Positions 23,380-31,414 of a stretch of 64,000 nucleotides of DNA are shown piece after piece. The notes under the pieces were generated by a model, which saw only the letters and a list, made by a program, of their open reading frames with translations, was not told where the DNA came from and ran no database searches. This DNA is from Bacteroidales bacterium (lineage in GTDB: Bacteria > Bacteroidota > Bacteroidia > Bacteroidales > Muribaculaceae). Location: contig QAMW01000025.1 of the NCBI GenBank assembly GCA_003150235.1, positions 1 to 64,000 of the forward strand. The letters run 5' to 3'. Position 1 is the first letter of the stretch; each line of letters opens with the position of its first letter. Both the position numbers and the translations under genes were made by a program.

Positions 23380-24641
23380 ATTCTGTGCTTCTGAGGATTG
23401 TTAAACAATCGGTTAATATATTTGACGGATGTGTGGAAATAACGCTTAATCGCATCGTAGTTATCTTTGATGAAATATATCGCGGTCAGCCAAAGAGTCG
23501 GATAGTAAAGATCGTAAATCACCCCGGTGCAGAGATACATGACGACATTGAGCGCCAGGATAACCGCACCGAAACTCAATCCGGAAACAATCACGTTCCA
23601 CACCTTCGACTCGCCGAGATTCCCAGGCAACAGTTTCACCGGATCATATATGAGCATCAACGTGAGAAGTACATAAATCACGAAGAATACTCCCATCCAC
23701 AACCAGTTAATGAGATGGTGATTTTGCTCCAGCGCTATCACGGCGTTGATCAGAATCACCGGTCCCGCCACAGTGCCGGTATAGGTGTCGTGGTCATCGC
23801 CTCCTGAATAATCGCCGATGACGACGGTCTTGCCTGACACCAGTTCGGCAAGTTCTTCCCGCGAGTACACATCCAGCAGGTCCGCGCCAAGGTTATAATA
23901 AGTTTTTTCACCTTCGGCGTCATATCCCGCCTCTATGCGGTAAGGCAACCGCAAGGCAAGAGTGCCCGAAGCAAGTCGTCCCCGGTCGGCAGGGAAATAT
24001 CCGGCAAGCCTCACATCCTGATTGTTGCGCAGATTGTAAGTGGCGAGAGCCATATCCTGAATATCGCCGTGGTCGTAGCGGTATTTCACGAAGTTGCCTT
24101 CATCAAACGAAGTGTTGTACTCAGAAGATGCAAGCCTGTCAGGCTCAATCGCATTCTCGGCATCATCATCAGTGTTAGCCGACACAAGAATGCGCGGCAT
24201 ACTGTTGATAACCGAAAACAACAGGGAATCCGCCTCTCCGGCATCAGCCTTGAAGAACTGCACATCCACAATAACGCTCTTGTAATCGGCACCCTCTATC
24301 AGTTTAAGGAACTGTGCAAGACGTCCGCGGCTGACGACAGGGCGTTCACCCGCAGGGATTCCGAAATCATCGAGAGCCGTCACCATCTCACGGTCATACC
24401 CGATATTGACCGGTAAAAATTCCCTTGCCACTTCGGCAGGAACAACCGTACCATTTCCCACGAAATTGTCAACATATATTTGGCGGACGACATCAAGCTG
24501 CTTCATGAGTGTGCCCGTGCCGTTTTTATCGGTGGACAATGTGTTGCCCATAAGTGTCAGCAACACCAGAAGCAGCGCGTTGATACATATAGCAACAGCC
24601 CTGCCGATGACAGACCGATATTTTTTGGCAAACCGTTTCAT
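23376..24641 (-). CDS. Stand-alone CHASE2-domain membrane sensor
   Basis: The 421-aa protein has an N-terminal membrane helix (about 11-32), an extracytoplasmic CHASE2 domain (about 35-300: SVIVDVQFFKADAGEADSLL, GKTVVIGDYSGGDDHDTYTG and GPVILINAVIALEQNHHL) and three closing helices (about 303-400). CHASE2 normally feeds a kinase, cyclase or other output domain, but here only about 30 residues follow the last helix, so the output must come from a partner. The neighbouring exported protein and the caspase operon are the candidates. A promoter stands 3 bases before the ATG, so the message may be nearly leaderless. Confidence 0.82.
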   Translation of the reverse strand: MKRFAKKYRSVIGRAVAICINALLLVLLTLMGNTLSTDKNGTGTLMKQLDVVRQIYVDNFVGNGTVVPAEVAREFLPVNIGYDREMVTALDDFGIPAGERPVVSRGRLAQFLKLIEGADYKSVIVDVQFFKADAGEADSLLFSVINSMPRILVSANTDDDAENAIEPDRLASSEYNTSFDEGNFVKYRYDHGDIQDMALATYNLRNNQDVRLAGYFPADRGRLASGTLALRLPYRIEAGYDAEGEKTYYNLGADLLDVYSREELAELVSGKTVVIGDYSGGDDHDTYTGTVAGPVILINAVIALEQNHHLINWLWMGVFFVIYVLLTLMLIYDPVKLLPGNLGESKVWNVIVSGLSFGAVILALNVVMYLCTGVIYDLYYPTLWLTAIYFIKDNYDAIKRYFHTSVKYINRLFNNPQKHRI

Positions 24642-24644
24642 TTC

Positions 24645-24676
24645 ACAAAGTTAGCAAAATTATCCGTTTTCCCAAA
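24645..24676 (-). promoter_or_regulatory. Promoter of the CHASE2 unit
   Basis: On the - strand TTTG (24676-24673), a 19-base spacer, then TAACTTTG (24652-24645). The -7 box ends 3 bases before the ATG, leaving almost no leader. A second TAATTTTG lies 10 bases upstream. Confidence 0.65.
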
Positions 24677-24750
24677 GAATCTCATCTCTCCGCACCCAAT
24701 AATCCAAAGCAGTACACCCATTTAGGCAAAGTTTATCATTTTGAATACAG

Positions 24751-24806
24751 AACGAGGGCAGTGTCTTAACCCTACATCGGCATAGGGTTAAGACACTGCC
24801 CTCGTT
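24751..24806. terminator. Very long perfect terminator hairpin after the gal genes
   Basis: A 24-bp stem without mismatch (24751-24774 with 24783-24806) has an 8-base loop and A/T tracts at the base. It ends the leftward gal/PUL transcript 20 bp after the nucleotidyltransferase stop. The CHASE2 promoter lies further left on the same strand, so the hairpin also insulates that unit. Confidence 0.85.
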
Positions 24807-24825
24807 TTTCAATGAGAGGTGGATA

Positions 24826-25734
24826 TCAGTCGTTGAAAAGGGAGGCGGGATATTCGCCGTTTTTGTGAAGCTCGGCAAACTTCGCCACAACACCGGGGCG
24901 GTCTTCGGCGTATGTCACGCCAAACCAGCGGGAATCAGTGTCGAGAACCTTTATCGTGGCTTCGCCGGACTTTATGAGCGCATCAGCAACATCCGGAATC
25001 ACCTGCTCCGCTTTCGGAGTATTAAGGTCACGGTCAAGGAATTTCTTAAACTCCCGTGCGGCATAATCAAAATAGTCGGGTGTGAATCCCCACATATTCA
25101 TCGACACCGGCACACCGGCATCAAGCGAGTGATTTACGCCGTCGGCATCAGTGTAAAATATCTCATGATTGTCACCATAACGGATATCCTTACACTCCTC
25201 GACAGAGGTAAGAAGACCCTCTTTTGTCTGACACACGCCACGGTTGACACCGCCATTTTCAGTCATTGTGTTTCCGATGCGGAATCCTACCATGCAGTAA
25301 TCGCCTTTACGGTCGCGAGGACGCATAAGTTCGCGGGCAAGCACCTCAAAAGAGTCGCGCCCATAGAAATCATCGGAATTGATGACTGCAAACGGCTCAC
25401 GGATTGCCTCCGCACCCATGAGCACGGCATGAGCCGGACCCCATGGTTTAGTGCGCTCAGCGGGGCATACAAAACCCTCGGGCAATTTGTCAATCGACTG
25501 AAAGACAACTTCCACGGGTATGTGACCTTCATATCGTGACAACACTTTATCGCGGAAATCCTGTTCAAAATCCTTACGTATGACAAACACCACCTTACCG
25601 AAACCCGCCCTGATGGCATCGTAGACGGAATAGTCCATGATTGTCTCGCCATTCGGACCGAGGGAGTCAAGCTGTTTCAATCCGCCGTATCTGCTGCCCA
25701 TACCGGCGGCAAGTATAAATAATGTCGGTTTCAT
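24826..25734 (-). CDS. Sugar-1-phosphate nucleotidyltransferase
   Basis: The start is placed at the Met of MKPTLFILAAGMGSRYGG (302 aa), because the 16 extra upstream residues of the longer frame run into the galE spacer and lack character. The N-terminal LAAGMGSRYGGLKQ is the nucleotide-binding signature of NTP-transferases, and AVINSDDFYG holds the metal-binding Asp residues. It follows galE and galK directly. In Bacteroidales such genes often stand in for galT, converting galactose-1-phosphate (or glucose-1-phosphate) to the UDP-sugar. The exact sugar is inferred from context. It is the last gene before the long terminator. Confidence 0.8.
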   Translation of the reverse strand: MKPTLFILAAGMGSRYGGLKQLDSLGPNGETIMDYSVYDAIRAGFGKVVFVIRKDFEQDFRDKVLSRYEGHIPVEVVFQSIDKLPEGFVCPAERTKPWGPAHAVLMGAEAIREPFAVINSDDFYGRDSFEVLARELMRPRDRKGDYCMVGFRIGNTMTENGGVNRGVCQTKEGLLTSVEECKDIRYGDNHEIFYTDADGVNHSLDAGVPVSMNMWGFTPDYFDYAAREFKKFLDRDLNTPKAEQVIPDVADALIKSGEATIKVLDTDSRWFGVTYAEDRPGVVAKFAELHKNGEYPASLFND

Positions 25735-25745
25735 ATATTGTATTG

Positions 25746-26777
25746 TTATTTTATATTTCTTACATGTTTCTCCCAAGCCCATGCGGCGCGCAATGTCTCG
25801 TCAAGAGAGCGCTCCGCTTTCCATCCGAGCATATTATTAGCCAGTGACGTGTCGGCCCATACGGCAGGGACATCGCCGGGGCGTCGCCCCACAATCTTGT
25901 ATGGCAACGTGAGTCCGTTGACCTTTTCAAAGGTTGTGACAAGTTCAAGCACCGACACCGGTTTGCCTGTACCGATATTAAATATCTCGTATCTCTCGTC
26001 CATCTTGCCGGAGGTCATGCGGTCGACAGCCGCCACATGTGCCTTTGCCAGGTCGACAACGTCGATATAGTCGCGCAGACAGGTACCGTCGGGGGTATCG
26101 TAGTCATTACCGAACACGCTCAGCTCCTTACGTATGCCTGCCGCAGTCTGGGTGATAAACGGCACAAGATTGTTAGGCACTCCACGGGGAAGTTCACCAA
26201 TAAGTGCCGAAGGATGTGCCCCGACCGGATTGAAATAGCGGAGAGCGATGCCGTTTACACCCTCGTAGGCGCGGCAACAGTCGCGCAGTATGTCTTCAGC
26301 AATCTGCTTGGTATTGCCATAGGGTGATGTGGCGGGTTGACGGGGAGTCTTCTCGGTCACGGGAAGATGCTCCGCCTCACCATATACGGTAGCCGACGAC
26401 GAGAACAGGATATTCGGTCGCCCGAACTCCTTCATCATCTCCACAATGTTCATAAACGACACGAGATTATTCTGATAATACATCAGCGGCTGCGCCATCG
26501 ACTCGCCCACTGCCTTGTAGGCGGCAAAATGAATCACAGTATCGAAAGGATATTTCTCAAACACCTTGCGCAACGCCTCTTTGTCGCATGTGTCCACAAT
26601 CTCAAAAGCCACATCTTTTCCGGTGATTTTCTTCACTCCCTCAACGGCATCTTTTTCCGAGTTGGAAAGATTGTCTATAATCACCACATCGTAGCCGGCG
26701 TTGATAAGCTCCACGGCGGTATGAGAGCCGATGTAGCCCGCACCGCCGGAAATAAGGACTGTCTTGTTACTGTTCAT
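25746..26777 (-). CDS. galE: UDP-glucose 4-epimerase
   Basis: The 343-aa SDR enzyme interconverts UDP-galactose and UDP-glucose in the Leloir pathway. The NAD-binding GGAGYIGSHT stands at residues 10-19. The catalytic triad is in SSSATVYG (Ser) and SPYGNTK (Tyr and Lys), and RYFNPVGAHPS follows as in GalE. The length equals the family norm. It lies 11 bp from the nucleotidyltransferase and 17 bp after galK, so all three are co-transcribed with the upstream hydrolases. Confidence 0.93.
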   Translation of the reverse strand: MNSNKTVLISGGAGYIGSHTAVELINAGYDVVIIDNLSNSEKDAVEGVKKITGKDVAFEIVDTCDKEALRKVFEKYPFDTVIHFAAYKAVGESMAQPLMYYQNNLVSFMNIVEMMKEFGRPNILFSSSATVYGEAEHLPVTEKTPRQPATSPYGNTKQIAEDILRDCCRAYEGVNGIALRYFNPVGAHPSALIGELPRGVPNNLVPFITQTAAGIRKELSVFGNDYDTPDGTCLRDYIDVVDLAKAHVAAVDRMTSGKMDERYEIFNIGTGKPVSVLELVTTFEKVNGLTLPYKIVGRRPGDVPAVWADTSLANNMLGWKAERSLDETLRAAWAWEKHVRNIK

Positions 26778-26794
26778 TGTGTATTGACTGTTTA

Positions 26795-27943
26795 TTAGTC
26801 TGCTGATTCAACCTTATGTGCGCCATCGCTTATCACCACGGGATATACCTTAGGCTCGTGACCGTATTTCTCCTTGAATCGAGTCTTTGCCGTAGCGATA
26901 AAATTGTCGAGAAGATTCTCCTTTACAAGATTGATGGTACAGCCGCCAAATCCGCCACCCATGATGCGCGAACCGGTCACGCCACACTCGCGGGCGATAT
27001 CATTGAGAAAGTCAAGCTCCTCACAGCTCACCTCGTAATCGTCGGAAAGTCCCCTGTGAGTCTCATACATTTTCTTGCCTACCGTCTCATAATCACCTGC
27101 CACGAGAGCATCACAGACAGCGAGTACGCGGTCTTTCTCCTCGATGACAAATTTTGCGCGGAAATAATCCTCGGCAGTGATGTCAGTGCGGATGGATTTG
27201 AGCATCGGCATGGTTGCATCACGCAGAGTTTCAAGCCCAAGGCGCTTAGCCACGCGCTCACACGATGCACGGCGCTTGTTGTAGGGAGAATCGGCAAGTT
27301 CATGCTTCACTACCGAGTCAAGCAGCACAAGTTCATAACCTTCCGGCGTAAACGGATAGTATTCAAACTCCATCGACCGGCAGTCGAGACGCATGAGTTT
27401 TCCTTTCTGCCCCATCACCGAAGCAAACTGATCCATGATGCCACAGTTCACGCCGCAGTAATTATGTTCGGTCGACTGCCCTATCTTTGCCAGTTCAAAC
27501 TTATCAATGCTATTATCGTTAAATAGGTCGTTGAGCGCGAAAGCAAAACAGCTTTCAAGTGCGGCTGACGAGCTCAGTCCGGCACCGAGCGGCACATTGC
27601 CGGCAAAGACGGCATCAAAACCTTTCACTTCGCCTCCACGCTTAAGAATCTCGCGGCATACACCGAAGATATAACGTGCCCATGACTGCGAAGGAGCATC
27701 CTCCTCGTTCAGTCCAAATTCGACATAATCATTTATGTCGATAGAATAGACACGCACCTTATCAGTGTCGTTAGGCGCGATTTCAGCCATAATCACCTTG
27801 TCGATAGCACCGGGAAACACAAAGCCGCCGTTGTAATCGGTGTGTTCGCCTATAAGATTGATGCGTCCGGCAGAAGCATAAAGTGTGCCTTCCCTGCCAA
27901 ACGATTTCCGGAATTGCTCACGGATAGTTTGTTTCAGATTCAT
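26795..27943 (-). CDS. galK: Galactokinase
   Basis: The 382-aa GHMP kinase phosphorylates galactose at C1. The galactokinase signature GRINLIGEHTDYNGG is at residues 26-40, the ATP motif PLGAGLSSSAALE near 117-129, and MGGGFGGCTINLV near 335. It begins one base after the stop of the DUF4861 gene, which ties cytoplasmic galactose use to the secreted glycan-degrading enzymes upstream and points to a galactose-rich substrate for this PUL. Confidence 0.95.
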   Translation of the reverse strand: MNLKQTIREQFRKSFGREGTLYASAGRINLIGEHTDYNGGFVFPGAIDKVIMAEIAPNDTDKVRVYSIDINDYVEFGLNEEDAPSQSWARYIFGVCREILKRGGEVKGFDAVFAGNVPLGAGLSSSAALESCFAFALNDLFNDNSIDKFELAKIGQSTEHNYCGVNCGIMDQFASVMGQKGKLMRLDCRSMEFEYYPFTPEGYELVLLDSVVKHELADSPYNKRRASCERVAKRLGLETLRDATMPMLKSIRTDITAEDYFRAKFVIEEKDRVLAVCDALVAGDYETVGKKMYETHRGLSDDYEVSCEELDFLNDIARECGVTGSRIMGGGFGGCTINLVKENLLDNFIATAKTRFKEKYGHEPKVYPVVISDGAHKVESAD

Positions 27944-27944
27944 A

Positions 27945-29120
27945 TTATTTAGATTTAGTAACTTTTATCTTAAGCGGATGCTGCATACGACACGCCTCAT
28001 CCATAAGTATTTCTTTCCAACGGGCGAGATTTTCGACATCACCCTTGCTCCATCCTGAACCCCAACGGTATTCAAGCGTCCGGTCAAGCGGTAAAGTCGA
28101 GATTATCGAGCAATGTCCGGTAGCCTGTCCATGATTTTCCGGGAAGGGCAAAAAAACGGTACGTGCGGAGTTGTCATCAAGAAGCGCGCCTACATATATC
28201 TTCCCGTTTTCCTCACAAGGGGAATCGGTTGGGTCTTCGTAGCCGATAACCGCGACGGAGCCCGATTTGTCATATATCCGTCGGGTGACATCATCATCGT
28301 GAGTGACGATACCTATACACGCCTCCGATAAATCAGCATTTCCCGAAAACCTGACAACGGTATGATTAAAATGAGAGCCGGCATCAAGGCTTATCAGCCG
28401 TTCCTCTCCCGGATATATCAATCTTACCGTGAACCTCAAAGGACCGTTGTCCAGAATCTCGTAGCGGTCAAAACAGCAATTATAGACCGGTTGACCGTCA
28501 TTGCCGAGCAGTGCCGCGGTACCGCCACCCAAGGTAGCGCCTACCGCGTATGCATCCATGCCGTCACCATGATTTATATGATATGATTTGTCCTCGTGCA
28601 GATGATCGTGATACCGGCGGTCAATTATAGGGTAACTCACATTTTTAGTCCACACATCATATCCATAGGCTTTCCCACCTTTTGTACAGGTTGCAGGTCC
28701 GTACGCCCTGTAAACCGTCAAATCATTCTCCCAGGCAAAATCGTCATCACGCTCCGGGACAAACCGCCCGCAGGCTGACGCAGGATAGTCGTGACGCAAT
28801 CCCTTGACAATGGCGTACCGCGCAGTAGAGCCGGGCGACATGTTGACTGCAAATATCAGCTTGCCGTCATAGGTCACCTGCGAGGGTATCTCATTACCAA
28901 CCGGGTCAGTGACAATCGTCTCCTGTCCATATATGTTATCTACGGAAACCATCTCATTCACCCGGTCAAGGTCACTGTCATTGACTATATCAATGAATGC
29001 GACCGCATCAGTGACCGTGGAGGCATGAAGCACGACTCCGGGCAGTCCGATGACGGAAATGAGGATAAGCGGGCGGAATAAACCCATCAGCTTAGAATAA
29101 ATCCTTGGTCTGTATCTCAT
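27945..29120 (-). CDS. DUF4861 protein, exported
   Basis: The 391-aa protein fits DUF4861, a family common in pectin- and arabinogalactan-related PULs, with a body carrying YRAYGPATCTKGGKAYGYDV, NHGDGMDAYAVG and YRWGSGWSKGDV. Its biochemical role is not settled. Met1 (29120) overlaps the GH105 gene by 29 bp; Met12 (29087) gives a more ordinary signal peptide (MGLFRPLILISVIGLPGVVL) and no overlap, so either start is possible. Confidence 0.78.
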   Translation of the reverse strand: MRYRPRIYSKLMGLFRPLILISVIGLPGVVLHASTVTDAVAFIDIVNDSDLDRVNEMVSVDNIYGQETIVTDPVGNEIPSQVTYDGKLIFAVNMSPGSTARYAIVKGLRHDYPASACGRFVPERDDDFAWENDLTVYRAYGPATCTKGGKAYGYDVWTKNVSYPIIDRRYHDHLHEDKSYHINHGDGMDAYAVGATLGGGTAALLGNDGQPVYNCCFDRYEILDNGPLRFTVRLIYPGEERLISLDAGSHFNHTVVRFSGNADLSEACIGIVTHDDDVTRRIYDKSGSVAVIGYEDPTDSPCEENGKIYVGALLDDNSARTVFLPFPENHGQATGHCSIISTLPLDRTLEYRWGSGWSKGDVENLARWKEILMDEACRMQHPLKIKVTKSK

Positions 29121-31404
29121 CTTTCCATAAATGATCTTTCGGGAACGGTTTTGAATTCCACGCCTTCTGCGAGGTCAATTCCGCAGGAGCATCAGTCCAG
29201 AAAGGATGAGCCGCCGGAAGCCCCAACGGCAGAAATGCCAGCGAGGTCATGTAAAGCGAGCCGTTGTTGGTGTACCAGTCGGCAACATTAGGCTGCCTGC
29301 CGACAAAGCCGATAGTCAGGAAGCCGCCCTCATTAAAATTCTCGCGATTGTCAAACATGCGGTGCATCACCGTAGTCAATGCGTTACGAACCTGCCCGTT
29401 AGTAAGCCCTTCGGGCAAATTCCCGTACCATGCCATCAATGCAAGGGGCTGCATGGTCGCCATGCGGTAAGGTATCGACCTGCCGAAAACCGGGAATGTC
29501 CCCTCGGGAGAAATCATGCGCTCCAACACGATACTGAACTTCTTGGCACGGCGGAGCGCCCTGTCGTAATATTGACCGTAATGTATACGTGTATATCGAC
29601 CGGAATCTTTCATTGACTGAAGGGTCTCAAGATACATCGGGTGAAACACATAGCTGCTGTAATAGTCAAACGTAAAGAACGGTCCGTCGGCATACCAGCC
29701 GTCGCCCGCATACCATTCCTCCACCTTGCGGATTGCGGAATTGACGCGATACTCGTCGCACTCAGCCCCGGCTTTTGCGAGGAAACTTTCAATCACCGAT
29801 GAAAACAGGAGCCAGTTGGTATAAGGAGGATCAACCCTGCGCAGTTGTGAAAACTCTTCCACATAACGGCGTTTGGTCACCTCGTCAAGAGGAAGCCACA
29901 GCGCATCATAGGCGCGAAGAAACGACTCGGCGACATAGGCGGCATCGACCAATGCCTGTCCGTGACCGCGCCATAAAAGATAATCGGGAGACTCGGGGTC
30001 AACGGCATTGGCGTAGCTGCTTAAGGCCCATTCGCGCAACTGCTTGCGCTTCATGCCCTCATCGGTATCGTCATCAGGGAGCGAAAGCCATGGGGCGATA
30101 CCCGCCATCAGCCTGCCAAATGTCTCCATATATGTAACACCCTTGTCCCTGCCGTCCCAGTTGGGGCTGACCTCAACCTGCATGTTTTTCTTAAGATTGC
30201 CCCGCGCCATATTTTTCAATACCGGCTCAGCCATATTGTAAGCCAGACCGACCCAATACGCCCTGTCGTTGTTAGCATCTTTCTCAAGATAGCGCACATA
30301 TTCACATGCCGCAAGCAGAAACGCCCCGGTACCGAAATTGGAGGTCGAATTGCGGTCGACCACCTGTCCCGGAATAGCTTTTTCACCGATGGGTTGCACA
30401 TATCCTATCGACCCGTCTTTCTGCAAGGCAATTTTCGAGAGATAATCCCACCCCTTCATGGCGGCATCCCGATATTTGCTGTCATTAAGATAGCCGTTGT
30501 TTATACCCCAGAGCAGTCCGTAGGTGAAAAACGCGGTGCCGCTTGTCTCATATCCGGGAGCATGCGCCTCATCAAGCATCGACCTTGACCAGTAGCCCTC
30601 AGGCTGCTGACAGGCTACCACAGCATCAGCGAGACGCCTGTATTTGTCTTCAAAAAAGCCTCGATGCTTGTAATCGGCAGGCAAATCCTTAAGAACCTTT
30701 GCAAGCCCTGCAAGCACCCAGCCGTCGCCACGCGCCCAGAAATCTTTCTTCCCGTTGGCACTCTTATGCGCGGGATACACATATTTGCCGTCACGGAAAT
30801 ACAGCCCGGTCTCCGTGTCATACATTATGCTGTCACTCTTCTGAATATATTCATACAGTTTGTCAAGATAGGCGGGATTGGCTGTAAGCGTATATAGCTT
30901 TGTCATCACAGGCATCACCATATAAAGCCCGTCGGCCCACCACCAATAATCATTGCGCGGAGTCGACATCTCATATTCCATCACCTCACGCGCCCTCTTT
31001 ATGCGGCGGTCATCGGGCAAGATGCGGTAGAGGTCGGCGTAAGTCTGGAAACATATCTGCCAGTCGCCAAACAATACATGGTCATCGGTCTCGCCGTAAG
31101 TATATTTCCATTTGTCACGGTCAGTGCCCTTGGCACCCTTCCACTCGTTATGTTCAGCCCATTTCTCTGAATAATCGCGCCATGAATCATTGCCGGTAAG
31201 GAAATAAGCCTCCATATTTCCGGTGTGATATGCCGCTTCATCCCAAAAAGCCCATGTCTCGGGGGAGTGGGTCGACTGCCAACGGTTGTTGACCTTTTCA
31301 ATCATGCCGCGCACAGCCTGCGACTCTTTTGTAGCAGCTACTGCGGGTATAATACAGCTCACCGCTGCAACAATAGCAAATATATGTCTAATGATCGGTA
31401 TCAT
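29092..31404 (-). CDS. GH105 unsaturated glycuronyl hydrolase fused to DUF2264 (GH154-like)
   Basis: The 770-aa exported protein joins two (alpha/alpha)-barrel enzymes. Residues about 25-375 are GH105-like: WWWADGLYMVMPVM with the catalytic Asp, DFWARGDGWVLAGL, and GTAFFTYGLLWGIN. Residues about 380-760 match DUF2264 (ARGNLKKNMQVEVSPNWDGR, YMETFGRLMAGIAPWL, GDGWYADGPFFTFDYYSSYV), a group I associate with beta-glucuronidases. The pair would remove saturated and unsaturated uronic acid caps from side chains. The signal peptide is MIPIIRHIFAIVAAVSCIIP. It overlaps DUF4861 downstream. Confidence 0.85.
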   Translation of the reverse strand: MIPIIRHIFAIVAAVSCIIPAVAATKESQAVRGMIEKVNNRWQSTHSPETWAFWDEAAYHTGNMEAYFLTGNDSWRDYSEKWAEHNEWKGAKGTDRDKWKYTYGETDDHVLFGDWQICFQTYADLYRILPDDRRIKRAREVMEYEMSTPRNDYWWWADGLYMVMPVMTKLYTLTANPAYLDKLYEYIQKSDSIMYDTETGLYFRDGKYVYPAHKSANGKKDFWARGDGWVLAGLAKVLKDLPADYKHRGFFEDKYRRLADAVVACQQPEGYWSRSMLDEAHAPGYETSGTAFFTYGLLWGINNGYLNDSKYRDAAMKGWDYLSKIALQKDGSIGYVQPIGEKAIPGQVVDRNSTSNFGTGAFLLAACEYVRYLEKDANNDRAYWVGLAYNMAEPVLKNMARGNLKKNMQVEVSPNWDGRDKGVTYMETFGRLMAGIAPWLSLPDDDTDEGMKRKQLREWALSSYANAVDPESPDYLLWRGHGQALVDAAYVAESFLRAYDALWLPLDEVTKRRYVEEFSQLRRVDPPYTNWLLFSSVIESFLAKAGAECDEYRVNSAIRKVEEWYAGDGWYADGPFFTFDYYSSYVFHPMYLETLQSMKDSGRYTRIHYGQYYDRALRRAKKFSIVLERMISPEGTFPVFGRSIPYRMATMQPLALMAWYGNLPEGLTNGQVRNALTTVMHRMFDNRENFNEGGFLTIGFVGRQPNVADWYTNNGSLYMTSLAFLPLGLPAAHPFWTDAPAELTSQKAWNSKPFPKDHLWKDEIQTKDLF

Positions 31405-31414
31405 AAATTATAGT

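Noticed and set aside
25735..25782. N-terminal extension of the nucleotidyltransferase
   Set aside because: Sixteen residues without family similarity; the family starts at MKPTLFILAAG, and the extension runs into the galE stop region.
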